Assembly (NCBI GenBank): GCA_964638775.1
Contig: CAZWZH010000171.1
Location: 1 to 26,620, forward strand
DNA: 26,620 nt
Direction of reading: 5' to 3'
From: Azophilus sp964638775
GTDB taxonomy: Bacteria; Pseudomonadota; Gammaproteobacteria; Pseudomonadales; Azotimanducaceae
The notes under the pieces were generated by a model. That model worked only from the letters and a program-made list of their open reading frames with translations, had not been told where the DNA came from and did not search any database. This document shows positions 1-7,333 of the stretch, piece by piece (the first letter of the stretch is position 1; each line of letters starts with the position of its first letter). A program made the translations under genes and the position numbers.

Positions 1-240
1 CTGGTTCTGCTTGCGAGCTGGGCGGCGCCCCCGAGCTTCTGGCTCGCCCTGGTTTTCGCCTTGGGCCAGGCATTGCTCGCCTTCCTGGTGGCCGGCCGCC
101 TGCAGGGGGCGAGCATCCGTTACTACGCCGAGCGGGGCTCCGAGGTACACGGCATGTTCCGGTCCGCGCTGGTGGGGGTGCTGGCGGGAATCGTGTCCTT
201 CACCGTGGTGCTGGTGCTGTATGCCCTGCTCGCCCTATAG
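1..240 (+). CDS. Membrane protein, C-terminal fragment (5' end outside window)
   Basis: An open frame enters from the left edge in frame 1 and ends at a TAG at 238-240, giving the last 79 residues of a protein whose start lies outside the window. Two hydrophobic stretches are visible: one reading FWLALVFALGQALLAFLVAG and a second of about 24 residues, rich in Val, Leu and Ala, at the very C-terminus. They are joined by a short polar loop containing RYYAERGSEVHG. This looks like the last two transmembrane helices of an inner-membrane protein. I do not recognise the family. It converges on gabD with a 26-bp gap, in which CGGCC (259-263) and GGCCG (270-274) could form a weak hairpin without a clear T-tract. 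That the frame is coding is fairly secure; its function is unknown. Confidence 0.6.
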   Translation: MVLLASWAAPPSFWLALVFALGQALLAFLVAGRLQGASIRYYAERGSEVHGMFRSALVGVLAGIVSFTVVLVLYALLAL

Positions 241-266
241 CCGCACCCGTTCGTGCGTCGGCCCGG

Positions 267-1727
267 CTAGGCCGGCTCGATTCCCCCCATACACAGGTAC
301 TTGATTTCCAGGTACTCGTCCATGCCGTACCTGGACCCCTCGCGGCCGATACCCGACTCCTTGACGCCGCCGAAGGGCGCTGCCTCGTTGGAGATGATGC
401 CCTCGTTGATGCCGACCATGCCGTAGTCGAGACGCTCGGCCACGCGCCAGATGCGGCCGATGTCCCGGGAATAAAAATAAGCCGCCAGGCCGTACTCGGT
501 GTCGTTGGCGAGTTCGACAGCCTGCTCCTCCGTGTCGAACTTCACGAGCGGCGCCACCGGCCCGAATATCTCCTCGCGGAACACGCGCATGTCAGGGCGG
601 ACGCCCGCGAGCACTGTCGGCTCCACGAAGCACTCGCCGTTGGCCGCCCGCTTGCCGCCGGTGAGCACCTCCGCACCCCGCCCCACCGCATCGTCGACCA
701 TGCCCAGCACACTGTCGGCCGCACCCCGGTCGATCAGCGGCCCGATCACCGTGCCGGGCGCCATGCCGTCGCCGACGTTCATGGCGCTTACCGAGGCCGC
801 GAGTTTCTCCGCAAACGCATCGTAGACGCCCGACTGCACCAGCACCCGGTTGGCGCACACGCAGGTCTGGCCCGCATTCCGGTACTTGCAGAGCAGCGTG
901 CCCTGTACCGCCGCATCGAGGTCCGCGTCGTCGAACACGATGAAGGGTGCGTTGCCGCCGAGTTCCATGGACGTGCGCTTCACCGTCGCCGCGCACTGCT
1001 CGATCAGTTTCTTGCCCACTTCCGTGGAGCCGGTGAAGGTCAACTTGCGCACTACCGGGTTGCCGGTGAGTTCGCCGCCAATGGCGCGGGTTTCGCCGAC
1101 GAGCACGTTGACCACCCCCGGCGGGATATCCGCCCGCACCGCCAGTTCGGCAATCGCCAGCGCCGATAGCGGTGTCGAGGTAGCCGGTTTGCAGACGACC
1201 GTGCAGCCCGCCGCAAGGGCCGGGCCGACCTTGCGGGTGAGCATGGCGTTGGGAAAGTTCCAGGGCGTGATGCAGGCCACCACGCCCACGGGCTGCTTGA
1301 TGGTGACGATGCGCTTGTCGCCGGCGGGCCCCGGAATGGTGTCGCCGTAGACACGCCGCGCTTCCTCCGAGAACCACTCGACGAAGGCCGCGCCGTAGGC
1401 GATCTCGCCCCGGGACTCCGCCAGCGGCTTGCCCTGCTCGGCCGTCATGATGACCGCGAGATCTTCCTGGTGCGCCATCATCAGGTCAAACCAGCGGCGC
1501 AACGCCCGGGCACGATCCTTGGCGGTGCGCTCGCGCCACTCCCCGAAGGCGCGGCCGGCGGCTTCGATGGCGCGGCGGGTCTCGGCGGCGCCGCAATGGG
1601 CAACCTCCGCGATCGTCTCGCCGGTTGACGGGTTGACCACCGGCGTCCTCGCGCCGCTGTCGGCATCGACCCATTTGCCGTCTATGAACGCCTGCGCCTT
1701 TAGCAGGCCAGAGTCACTCAGTTGCAT
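267..1727 (-). CDS. gabD: NAD(P)-dependent succinate-semialdehyde dehydrogenase
   Basis: An aldehyde dehydrogenase superfamily enzyme of 486 residues, the usual GabD length. It oxidises succinate semialdehyde to succinate, the last step of GABA and related catabolism, in the cytoplasm. Visible landmarks are the oxyanion-site Asn in ITPWNFPN (Asn157), the cofactor-binding Lys in CKPATSTP (Lys180), FTGSTEVGK (about 231-239), the general base Glu255 in MELGGNAPF, and the nucleophile Cys289 in NAGQTCVCANR. A second cysteine two residues later (Cys291) matches the GabD/SSADH subgroup, where this pair can act as a redox switch. The ATG start is supported by a GAGGAGA Shine-Dalgarno a few bases upstream. 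No GABA transaminase or succinate/GABA transporter is adjacent, so the natural substrate could be a related semialdehyde. Family assignment is very secure; exact substrate less so. Confidence 0.93.
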   Translation of the reverse strand: MQLSDSGLLKAQAFIDGKWVDADSGARTPVVNPSTGETIAEVAHCGAAETRRAIEAAGRAFGEWRERTAKDRARALRRWFDLMMAHQEDLAVIMTAEQGKPLAESRGEIAYGAAFVEWFSEEARRVYGDTIPGPAGDKRIVTIKQPVGVVACITPWNFPNAMLTRKVGPALAAGCTVVCKPATSTPLSALAIAELAVRADIPPGVVNVLVGETRAIGGELTGNPVVRKLTFTGSTEVGKKLIEQCAATVKRTSMELGGNAPFIVFDDADLDAAVQGTLLCKYRNAGQTCVCANRVLVQSGVYDAFAEKLAASVSAMNVGDGMAPGTVIGPLIDRGAADSVLGMVDDAVGRGAEVLTGGKRAANGECFVEPTVLAGVRPDMRVFREEIFGPVAPLVKFDTEEQAVELANDTEYGLAAYFYSRDIGRIWRVAERLDYGMVGINEGIISNEAAPFGGVKESGIGREGSRYGMDEYLEIKYLCMGGIEPA

Positions 1728-1848
1728 CGGATTCTCCTCGCAGTCTCCTCGCGTGCGCCCGCTTCAGAACGTTGCCGCGTATGAAAAACATTTAAGTCAT
1801 TGATTTTATGAAAAAATCGTTTGACACAATACCGTCAGTCGCGACAGC

Positions 1849-1975
1849 GAGTTCGCATACGGCGCTTCCCTTTCGGCGCACGGCCTCTTTCATTGCTGTA
1901 CGCAAGGCACTCTGCCATACGCAAGGTCATTGGACGAGCTTAACGCGCCGAAAGGGAAGCGCCGCACGCGAACTC
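1849..1975. repeat. 127-bp element with 33-bp imperfect terminal inverted repeats
   Basis: The left arm (1849-1881) begins GAGTTCGCATACGGCGCTTC and the right arm (1943-1975) is its reverse complement at about 29 of 33 positions, including an unbroken 18-base core (GCGCCGAAAGGGAAGCGC). The 61-bp interior holds two direct copies of TACGCAAGG (1899-1907 and 1918-1926). No coding potential is apparent and I see no target-site duplication. It occupies most of the gap between gabD and the oppositely oriented oxidoreductase gene. Possibilities are a MITE/REP-type repeat or a long RNA hairpin. Its sequence is unrelated to the two other repeats in the window. Confidence 0.75.
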
Positions 1976-2033
1976 TTTCCCGAGATTAGGCGTTGTTCCT
2001 TCCACGTCCTCGTACTGGCGCGCCGGGATACGC

Positions 2034-2039
2034 TATATT
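2034..2039 (+). promoter_or_regulatory. Possible -10 element of the MDR oxidoreductase promoter
   Basis: TATATT lies 28 bp before the ATG at 2068, a reasonable distance for a short leader. No convincing -35 hexamer sits 16-18 bp upstream, so this is a weak call from the hexamer alone. Confidence 0.25.
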
Positions 2040-2067
2040 TGCCGCTCGCCAATTGCCGAGAACCCCT

Positions 2068-3087
2068 ATGAACATCAATCGCCAGTGGATTCTGGCCAGG
2101 CGCCCGTTCGGCATGGTCAGCGCGGACAACTTCGAATACCGGGAGGTGCCCGTTCCCGAACCCGGGGACGGCGAGGTGCTGGTGCGCAACCTGTACCTCT
2201 CCTTCGACCCCACCCAGCGCGGCTGGATGGAAGACCGGGAAAGCTACATGCCGCCGGTCGGGATCGGCGAGCCCATGCGTGCAGGGGCCGTGGGGCAGGT
2301 CTTCGCATCCAACCATCCCGATTTCGAGACCGGAGAACTGGTGCAGACCTTGGGTGGCTGGCAGGACTTCCTCGTCGCCAACCCTTCGGCCGGAATGCTG
2401 AGCCTGTCGAAGCTGCCTCCCGGTATCGACCCGGCCATGATCCTCTCCGTGCTCGGCACCACCGGCCAGACCGCCTACTGGGGCCTGCTCGACCTGGGCA
2501 AACCGCAAAGCGGCGAAACCGTGCTGGTCTCCGGCGCCGCGGGCGCCACCGGTTCCGTGGCCGGTCAGATTGCCCGCATCAAGGGCTGCCGGGTGATCGG
2601 CATCGCCGGTGGCCCGGAAAAGTGCGCCTGGCTCACTGAACAAGCCCGCTTCGATGCCGCCATCGACTACAAGAGCGACGACGTGGACGCTCGCATCGGC
2701 GAGCTGTGCCCGAACCGGGTGGACATCTTCTTCGACAACGTAGGCGGCGGCATCCTGGAGGCGGCGCTCAATCACATCAACATGCGCGCCAGGGTGGTGA
2801 TGTGCGGCGGCATCTCCGCCTACAACGCCACGGCGCCGGTGCCGGGTCCGGCCAACCTGATGAACATCGTGGTCATGCGCGCCCGCATGGAAGGCTTCAT
2901 CGTCATCGACTACATGGACCGGTTCGCGGCGGCCGCCCAGGAACTGATGGGCTGGATCCAGAGCGGCGAACTGGTCTACCAGGTCGATGTGCAGGAAGGG
3001 TTCGAGAACATTCCCCAAACGCTGACGCGCCTGTTCACCGGGCAGAACCGGGGCAAGCAGCTCTTAAAGATCGCCGACCCCGCCTGA
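2068..3087 (+). CDS. NADP-dependent oxidoreductase, MDR superfamily (CurA / leukotriene B4 dehydrogenase-like)
   Basis: A medium-chain dehydrogenase/reductase of 339 residues, close to the usual length for the zinc-free double-bond/quinone reductase branch, which reduces alpha,beta-unsaturated ketones or aldehydes with NADPH. The N-terminal domain opens with NRQWILARRPFG and contains LSFDPTQRGWM, both typical of this branch. The nucleotide-binding signature SGAAGATGS is at about 155-163, followed by DNVGGG and MCGGIS(A)YN. No cluster of structural zinc cysteines is seen. The ATG at 2068 is preferred over an earlier in-frame codon at 1993 because homologues begin with this M-x-x-NRQW segment. 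It converges on paaX with a 7-bp gap, leaving little room for a terminator. The physiological substrate cannot be read from sequence. Confidence 0.88.
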   Translation: MNINRQWILARRPFGMVSADNFEYREVPVPEPGDGEVLVRNLYLSFDPTQRGWMEDRESYMPPVGIGEPMRAGAVGQVFASNHPDFETGELVQTLGGWQDFLVANPSAGMLSLSKLPPGIDPAMILSVLGTTGQTAYWGLLDLGKPQSGETVLVSGAAGATGSVAGQIARIKGCRVIGIAGGPEKCAWLTEQARFDAAIDYKSDDVDARIGELCPNRVDIFFDNVGGGILEAALNHINMRARVVMCGGISAYNATAPVPGPANLMNIVVMRARMEGFIVIDYMDRFAAAAQELMGWIQSGELVYQVDVQEGFENIPQTLTRLFTGQNRGKQLLKIADPA

Positions 3088-3094
3088 GCCACCA

Positions 3095-4003
3095 CTACGC
3101 CAGCGCGACCAGCCGGCGTGTCCAGGTCGCGTCGCGGAAGCGTGAGCGCGCGGTGGGCGACATCGCCGGCCAGGCTCCCTGCTCCAGTTCGAGCCGGTCG
3201 GCGAGCCACTTGTCGGAAACGGGGAGCCACCGGTCATACAGCGCCGCCGCCAGTTCCCGGGCCCGGTCGCCGGGCCAGTCTCCGGGCAGCAGGTCGGTCG
3301 GCAATTCCGGGTCGGTGAGCACGATGCGGCGATAGTCGTGAATGAGCATGAGCCGCAGTTGAAAGGACGTCTCGGGCGCCGGCGCGGGCTCATCGCTCAG
3401 GGGCTCGTAGCGGTCAACGAACGTCCCGTAGTCGCGTGCAAGTTCCTCGACCGCCCAGGCCTGGCGGCAGAGGTCCGTTTCGGCCTTGCCCAGGGTACCG
3501 CTCTCGGCGCGGAATATGGGCACTTCCACACCGAGTTCCGCGGTGACCGCCCGATGGTCTTCGCCGAACCCGGCCCGCACCAGCGTATCCGGCCCGGCCC
3601 GGCCGAAGCCGATCCAGCCGAGCTGGCGTTCCAGTTCAGCCCGGCGCGGCGCATCGAGGCCGCGGGTCAGCACGACCGTCCAGTAGCCGTCCCACGCCGG
3701 TTTCCGCGGCGCGTAGATCCGGTAGGCGGCGCGGCGGTACTGGCGCGCGCCGTAGTCGCTGAAATGATAGTAGCTGCGCCGGCCCCGGCGGTGCGACTGC
3801 AACCAGCCTTCCCGGGCCAGGCGGTTGCAGGCGGTGCGTACCAGGTGCTCTCTCAAGCCCAGGCTGCCCATCACGCCGATCAGGCTGCCCAGCCACACCC
3901 GCGTTGATTGCACGGAAAGGACATCGCCGAAGAACGTGACGAGCAGCGAGCGTGCCCTCACCGGCTTCGCTACCAGCGCCCGCGCGAACCGTTCCAGGCT
4001 CAT
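3095..4003 (-). CDS. paaX: PaaX-type transcriptional repressor of phenylacetate catabolism
   Basis: A 302-residue protein of PaaX family length. The first ~100 residues form a winged-helix segment (VRTACNRLAREGWLQSHRRGRRSYYHFSDYG), followed by the PaaX middle and C-terminal regions (the WDGYWTVVL segment, then LMLIHDYRRIVLTDPELPTDLLP). PaaX proteins bind operators upstream of paa genes and release them when phenylacetyl-CoA accumulates. The start is set by translational coupling: its ATG (4001-4003) overlaps the paaE stop as ATGA. Being the last gene of the operon it represses, it is probably autoregulated. A plausible target is the inverted repeat at 7174-7219. A longer in-frame extension to 4150 runs inside paaE and reads as out-of-frame shadow sequence, so it was not used. 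Confidence 0.92.
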   Translation of the reverse strand: MSLERFARALVAKPVRARSLLVTFFGDVLSVQSTRVWLGSLIGVMGSLGLREHLVRTACNRLAREGWLQSHRRGRRSYYHFSDYGARQYRRAAYRIYAPRKPAWDGYWTVVLTRGLDAPRRAELERQLGWIGFGRAGPDTLVRAGFGEDHRAVTAELGVEVPIFRAESGTLGKAETDLCRQAWAVEELARDYGTFVDRYEPLSDEPAPAPETSFQLRLMLIHDYRRIVLTDPELPTDLLPGDWPGDRARELAAALYDRWLPVSDKWLADRLELEQGAWPAMSPTARSRFRDATWTRRLVALA

Positions 4004-5076
4004 ATGTCGAAGTCCAGGGCGACCTTCGCGGTCACCGGATGGCTCTGGCAGGTGAGAATGAACCCGTCGGCGACTTCCCGCGCCGACAGGGCGTGATTGA
4101 CATCCATCTCCACGCGGCCTTCGAGCACCCGGGCCTTGCAGGTGGCGCACACCCCGTCCTTGCAGGAATAGGGAACGTCCAGGCCCACGGCGGCGGCGCG
4201 GTCGAGCAGGTTCTCGCCCGTGTACTCAAGGTCGAAGAAATAGCGTTTCGCCTGCAACCGTACCGAAACCCTGGCCGCATCGCCGCCGTACAGGCGGGCC
4301 CTTTCCTTGTGCCTGCGCACCCGTTCAGCCGCATCCGCCGCGGAAGCGGAGAACAGTTCGTAGTAGATGCGGCGCATGTCGACACCGCTGCCGCGCAGCC
4401 CCCGGGAGACCTCGGCGACCATGGATTCGGGCCCGCACAGGTAGAACTCGTCGAAACTGTCGAGGGGCAGCAGGCGCTTGATGAATTCCGCGCCCTTGGC
4501 ATTGTCGATGCGCCCGTTGAACAGCTCGTTGTCCTGCAGTTCCTCGCTGAACACCGGGATCAGGTGGAACCGCTCGAGATAGCGGTTTTTCAGCGCCAGG
4601 AGATCGTGGCGGAACATCATCGAGGCCGTGGTCTTGTTGCCGTACAGGAGCGTGACCCGGCTGGTCGTATTGCGCTTCAGGACGGACCGGGCGATCGACA
4701 GCACCGGGGTGATGCCGCTGCCGGCCGCGATGCAGAAGTAGCTGACGCCGCTCCGGGAGCCGTTGGCCGCCACGAACCGGCCCTCCGGCGTCGCCACGTC
4801 GAGCCGGTCGCCCGACTTCATGAACCGGTTGGCGTACGTGCTGAAGCGCCCGCCGGGCTGCAGCTTGATGCCCACTTCCAGGGGTTCGCCGGGAATGCTG
4901 CAGATGGAATAGGAACGCCGCACCCGCTCCCCGTCGATGTCGCACTCGAAGGTCAGGTACTGCCCGGGCTTGAAGGCGAACCCGGAGGCCAGCCGCTCGG
5001 GAACGTCGAGGGTGACGCGCACGGCGTTGGCGGTTTCCGGAACCACCCTGGAAACTTCGAGACTGTGAAACCTCAT
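4000..5076 (-). CDS. paaE: Phenylacetyl-CoA epoxidase reductase subunit PaaE
   Basis: A 358-residue flavin/iron-sulphur reductase that passes electrons from NADPH to the PaaABC di-iron oxygenase, which converts phenylacetyl-CoA to its ring 1,2-epoxide. The domain order is visible. An FAD-binding barrel carries RSYS (54-57). An NAD(P)-binding domain carries AAGSGITPV (118-126) and CGPESM (214-219). A C-terminal plant-type 2Fe-2S ferredoxin domain has Cys305, Cys310, Cys313 and Cys343 in the order Cx4Cx2C...C. The start ATG lies 17 bp after the paaC stop, the place where paaD sits in canonical paaABCDE operons; no paaD frame fits there. The stop overlaps paaX by four bases. All expected cofactor ligands are present. 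Confidence 0.95.
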   Translation of the reverse strand: MRFHSLEVSRVVPETANAVRVTLDVPERLASGFAFKPGQYLTFECDIDGERVRRSYSICSIPGEPLEVGIKLQPGGRFSTYANRFMKSGDRLDVATPEGRFVAANGSRSGVSYFCIAAGSGITPVLSIARSVLKRNTTSRVTLLYGNKTTASMMFRHDLLALKNRYLERFHLIPVFSEELQDNELFNGRIDNAKGAEFIKRLLPLDSFDEFYLCGPESMVAEVSRGLRGSGVDMRRIYYELFSASAADAAERVRRHKERARLYGGDAARVSVRLQAKRYFFDLEYTGENLLDRAAAVGLDVPYSCKDGVCATCKARVLEGRVEMDVNHALSAREVADGFILTCQSHPVTAKVALDFDI

Positions 5077-5093
5077 GCGCGCTCAGCGGCGGG

Positions 5094-5834
5094 CTACCAG
5101 TTCGCCCCGGGGTAGGCGCGCGGCAGTTGCTGCATTTCGGCCAGCATGATGCCGAGGTGTTCGGTGTGCTCGCCCGCACGGCCGCCCGCGACGCGGCGCC
5201 CGTTCGAGGGCACATCAAGGGTGGCGGAGCGGATGGCTTCGTGCACCGCGGCCGACCAGGGCCGCTCCAGGGCGCCCCGGTCCGGCAACACGCCGCTCGC
5301 CACAAGGCGCGTTTCCCCGGGGCCGGTTTCGAACAGTTCCAGGTGGTAACCCCACACACCCTCCAGCGCCCTTTGCATGCGCTCGTGGCTCTCCGCCGTG
5401 CCGTCGCCGAGGCGATTGAGCCACTCGCCCGAGTGGCGCCGGTGCCAGGTGGACTCCTTGCCGCACTTCGCGCCGAGTTCCGCGAGCGCGTCATTCTGAC
5501 TTGCGGCAAGTTCCTTCAGGTAAAGGTCGTCGAAAACGTCCACCAGGAACTGGCGGGCGCAGGCCGCGGCAAAATCGTCGCCGGGCAGTTCGTAGATCAA
5601 AAGGTTCCGGAATTCCGGGGCATCGCGCAGAAAGGCGTATTCGTCCTCGTTGCGCCCGCCCAGCGTTTCCGCATAGCCGTAAAGCGTTCGCGCCCTTCCC
5701 AGGAGATCGAGCGCGGTATTGGCGATGGCCAGGTCTTCCTCCAGAAACGGCGCCCTGCCGCACCATTCCGACAGGCGATGCCCGAGCACCAGGGCGTCGT
5801 CGGCAAGCCCCACCACCGCATCGAGCAGGCTCAC
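5094..5834 (-). CDS. paaC: Phenylacetyl-CoA epoxidase structural subunit PaaC
   Basis: A 246-residue ferritin-like protein matching PaaC in length and in its ending (QLPRAYPGANW). PaaC is the non-catalytic partner of PaaA in the di-iron oxygenase heterodimer and is needed for assembly and activity. A KExxxH segment is present at Lys126-His131 (KESTWH), matching the family motif. The start codon is GTG at 5832-5834, overlapping the paaB stop as GTGA, so translation is coupled. An antisense frame of similar size on the plus strand is a codon-bias shadow. Confidence 0.94.
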   Translation of the reverse strand: MSLLDAVVGLADDALVLGHRLSEWCGRAPFLEEDLAIANTALDLLGRARTLYGYAETLGGRNEDEYAFLRDAPEFRNLLIYELPGDDFAAACARQFLVDVFDDLYLKELAASQNDALAELGAKCGKESTWHRRHSGEWLNRLGDGTAESHERMQRALEGVWGYHLELFETGPGETRLVASGVLPDRGALERPWSAAVHEAIRSATLDVPSNGRRVAGGRAGEHTEHLGIMLAEMQQLPRAYPGANW

Positions 5835-6115
5835 AGGTTTTTCACCCCTTCAGGCAGCTTGTACCAGGTGGCCTGGCGGTACGGCTTGTCGTCGGCCGGG
5901 TCGAAGAACGCGGGGGCGTCCTCTTCCTGGGAGGCGACGATATCGCTGGAGCGCACGACCCAAAGGCTTACGCCCTCGCGGCGGCGGGTATAGATCTCGC
6001 GCGCGTACTGCAACGCCATTTCCGCATCCTGGGCGCGCAGGCTGCCGGCATGACGGTGTTCGAGCCCGCGCCTGGCGCGCACGAACACCTCGTAGAGCGG
6101 CATCGTGTCAGCCAC
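5831..6115 (-). CDS. paaB: Phenylacetyl-CoA epoxidase subunit PaaB
   Basis: A 94-residue protein with the hallmark PaaB text PLYEVFVRARRGLEHRHAGS, then YTRRREGVSLWVV and IVASQEED. PaaB is a small subunit of the PaaABCE complex, proposed to bridge the oxygenase core and the PaaE reductase. The chosen start is a GTG (6113-6115) nine bases after the paaA stop, with GAGGG at suitable Shine-Dalgarno spacing. An in-frame ATG four codons later would leave almost no sequence before PLYEVF. The stop overlaps the paaC GTG by four bases. Confidence 0.94.
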   Translation of the reverse strand: MADTMPLYEVFVRARRGLEHRHAGSLRAQDAEMALQYAREIYTRRREGVSLWVVRSSDIVASQEEDAPAFFDPADDKPYRQATWYKLPEGVKNL

Positions 6116-6124
6116 GGCGGGCCC

Positions 6125-7135
6125 TCACAGTTCCCGGCCGCGGGAAACGCGGCGCGACTGCTCGGCCTCGCCCGCATTCGCCTCCCGCGCAACCTGTTGC
6201 GCCTGGCGGACCGCCTGTTTTTCCGCGTAGGCGGCGACGGCCTCGCGCACCCAGGCGCCGTCCTCGTGGACGCGCCGGTGGGTTTCCAGCCGCTCGCGGT
6301 TGCAAGGGCCGTCCCCCGCCACCACCCGGTTGAACTCGTCCCAGTCGATGGCGCCGGTGCGGTAGTGGCCCGATGCCTCGTCCCATTCCAGATCCCGGTC
6401 GGGGACCTCGAGCCCGAGTATCTTCGCCTGCTCCACCGCCTGGTCGATGAATTTCTGGCGCAGCTCGTCGTTGGAGTAGCGCTTGATCTTCCAGGCCATC
6501 GAGCGGGCGGAGTGCGTGGACGCATCGTCCGGCGGCCCGAACATCTGGACGCTCGGCCACCACCAGCGGTTCAGCGCATCCTGGGCCATGGCCTTCTGTT
6601 CCGGCGTACCCGCGGCCAGGCTGACCATGATGTCGTAGCCCTGGCGCTGGTGAAAACTCTCCTCCTTGCAGATACGCACCATGGCCCGCGCATACGGGCC
6701 GTAGGAACAGCGCTGCAGCGGGATCTGGTTGATGATGGCGGCACTGTCCACCAGCCAGCCAATGGCGCCGATATCAGCCCAGGTGAGCGCCGGATAGTTG
6801 AAGATGGAGGAGTATTTCGCCCGTTCCCCGTGCAGCGCCGCGATCATCTGCTCGCGGCTCGCGCCCAGGGTTTCAGCGGCGCTGTAAAGATAAAGGCCGT
6901 GCCCGCCCTCGTCCTGAACCTTCGAAAGCAGAATGGTCTTGCGCTTGAGCGACGGCGCCCGGGTGATCCACGTCCCCTCCGGCTGCATGCCGATCACTTC
7001 CGAGTGCGCGTGCTGGGAGATCTGCCGGATGAGGGTCTTGCGGTAGGCATCGGGCATCCAGTCCTTGGGCTCGATACGCTCTTCGTTGTCGATCCGCGCC
7101 TGGAATCGCGCTTCCAGGTCCTGGGCCTCGGCCAA
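6125..7135 (-). CDS. paaA: Phenylacetyl-CoA epoxidase catalytic subunit PaaA
   Basis: The catalytic subunit of the phenylacetyl-CoA ring epoxidase, 336 residues. Family signatures are near-verbatim: EARFQARIDNEERIEPKDW, RQISQHAHSE, and the di-iron ligand segments DEGGH (75-79) and ESFH (159-162). It acts in the cytoplasm with PaaB, PaaC and PaaE. The only start fitting the family N-terminus is a TTG (7133-7135), preceded at good distance by a strong AAGGAG; no in-frame ATG exists upstream before the signal breaks down. This is the first gene of the operon, so the promoter must lie in 7136-7333, where an inverted repeat resembling a PaaX site is present. The C-terminal tail (about residues 305-336) is Ala/Gln/Arg-rich and poorly conserved. 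Confidence 0.95.
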   Translation of the reverse strand: MAEAQDLEARFQARIDNEERIEPKDWMPDAYRKTLIRQISQHAHSEVIGMQPEGTWITRAPSLKRKTILLSKVQDEGGHGLYLYSAAETLGASREQMIAALHGERAKYSSIFNYPALTWADIGAIGWLVDSAAIINQIPLQRCSYGPYARAMVRICKEESFHQRQGYDIMVSLAAGTPEQKAMAQDALNRWWWPSVQMFGPPDDASTHSARSMAWKIKRYSNDELRQKFIDQAVEQAKILGLEVPDRDLEWDEASGHYRTGAIDWDEFNRVVAGDGPCNRERLETHRRVHEDGAWVREAVAAYAEKQAVRQAQQVAREANAGEAEQSRRVSRGREL

Positions 7136-7173
7136 TGTCTTCTCCTTCCGTGGTGTCGCGGCTAACCTACCAC

Positions 7174-7219
7174 AAAGTGATACAGTTTCAATGTAAATTT
7201 AAAAAAATCGTATTACTTT
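7174..7219. promoter_or_regulatory. Candidate PaaX operator in the paaA leader/promoter region
   Basis: AAAGTGATAC (7174-7183) and GTATTACTTT (7210-7219) are inverted copies matching at 9 of 10 positions, separated by 26 bp of unusually AT-rich DNA. The paaA start codon is about 40 bp away. PaaX operators in enterobacteria and pseudomonads are described as inverted repeats centred on TGATTC with a spacer of this order; here the half-site is TGATAC/GTATTA. The AT-rich spacer probably contains or abuts the paaA promoter, but I cannot fix its hexamers. Operator identity is inference from position, symmetry and the linked paaX. Confidence 0.55.
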
Positions 7220-7333
7220 TGCGCAGGTCAGCCTTCACGGCACTTCAGAAAGCTCCGCGACCCGTCCCGCGGCGTGCCGGACCTTCCGCACCAGCCCTGG
7301 CCAGGCATGGCAAATCAGGCGCGAAGCGGAATG

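Noticed and set aside
241..262. CCGCACCCGTTCGTG resembling the inverted-repeat end of copy B
   Set aside because: The match is short, and no internal repeat sequence follows, so it cannot be called a third copy.
1927..3018. 363-codon minus-strand frame opposite the MDR oxidoreductase
   Set aside because: Antisense shadow of a gene with clear family motifs; it also runs into the inverted-repeat arm.
5501..7165. 554-codon plus-strand frame across paaA, paaB and paaC
   Set aside because: Shadow of three well-identified paa genes; the His/Arg/Pro-rich translation has no domain signal.
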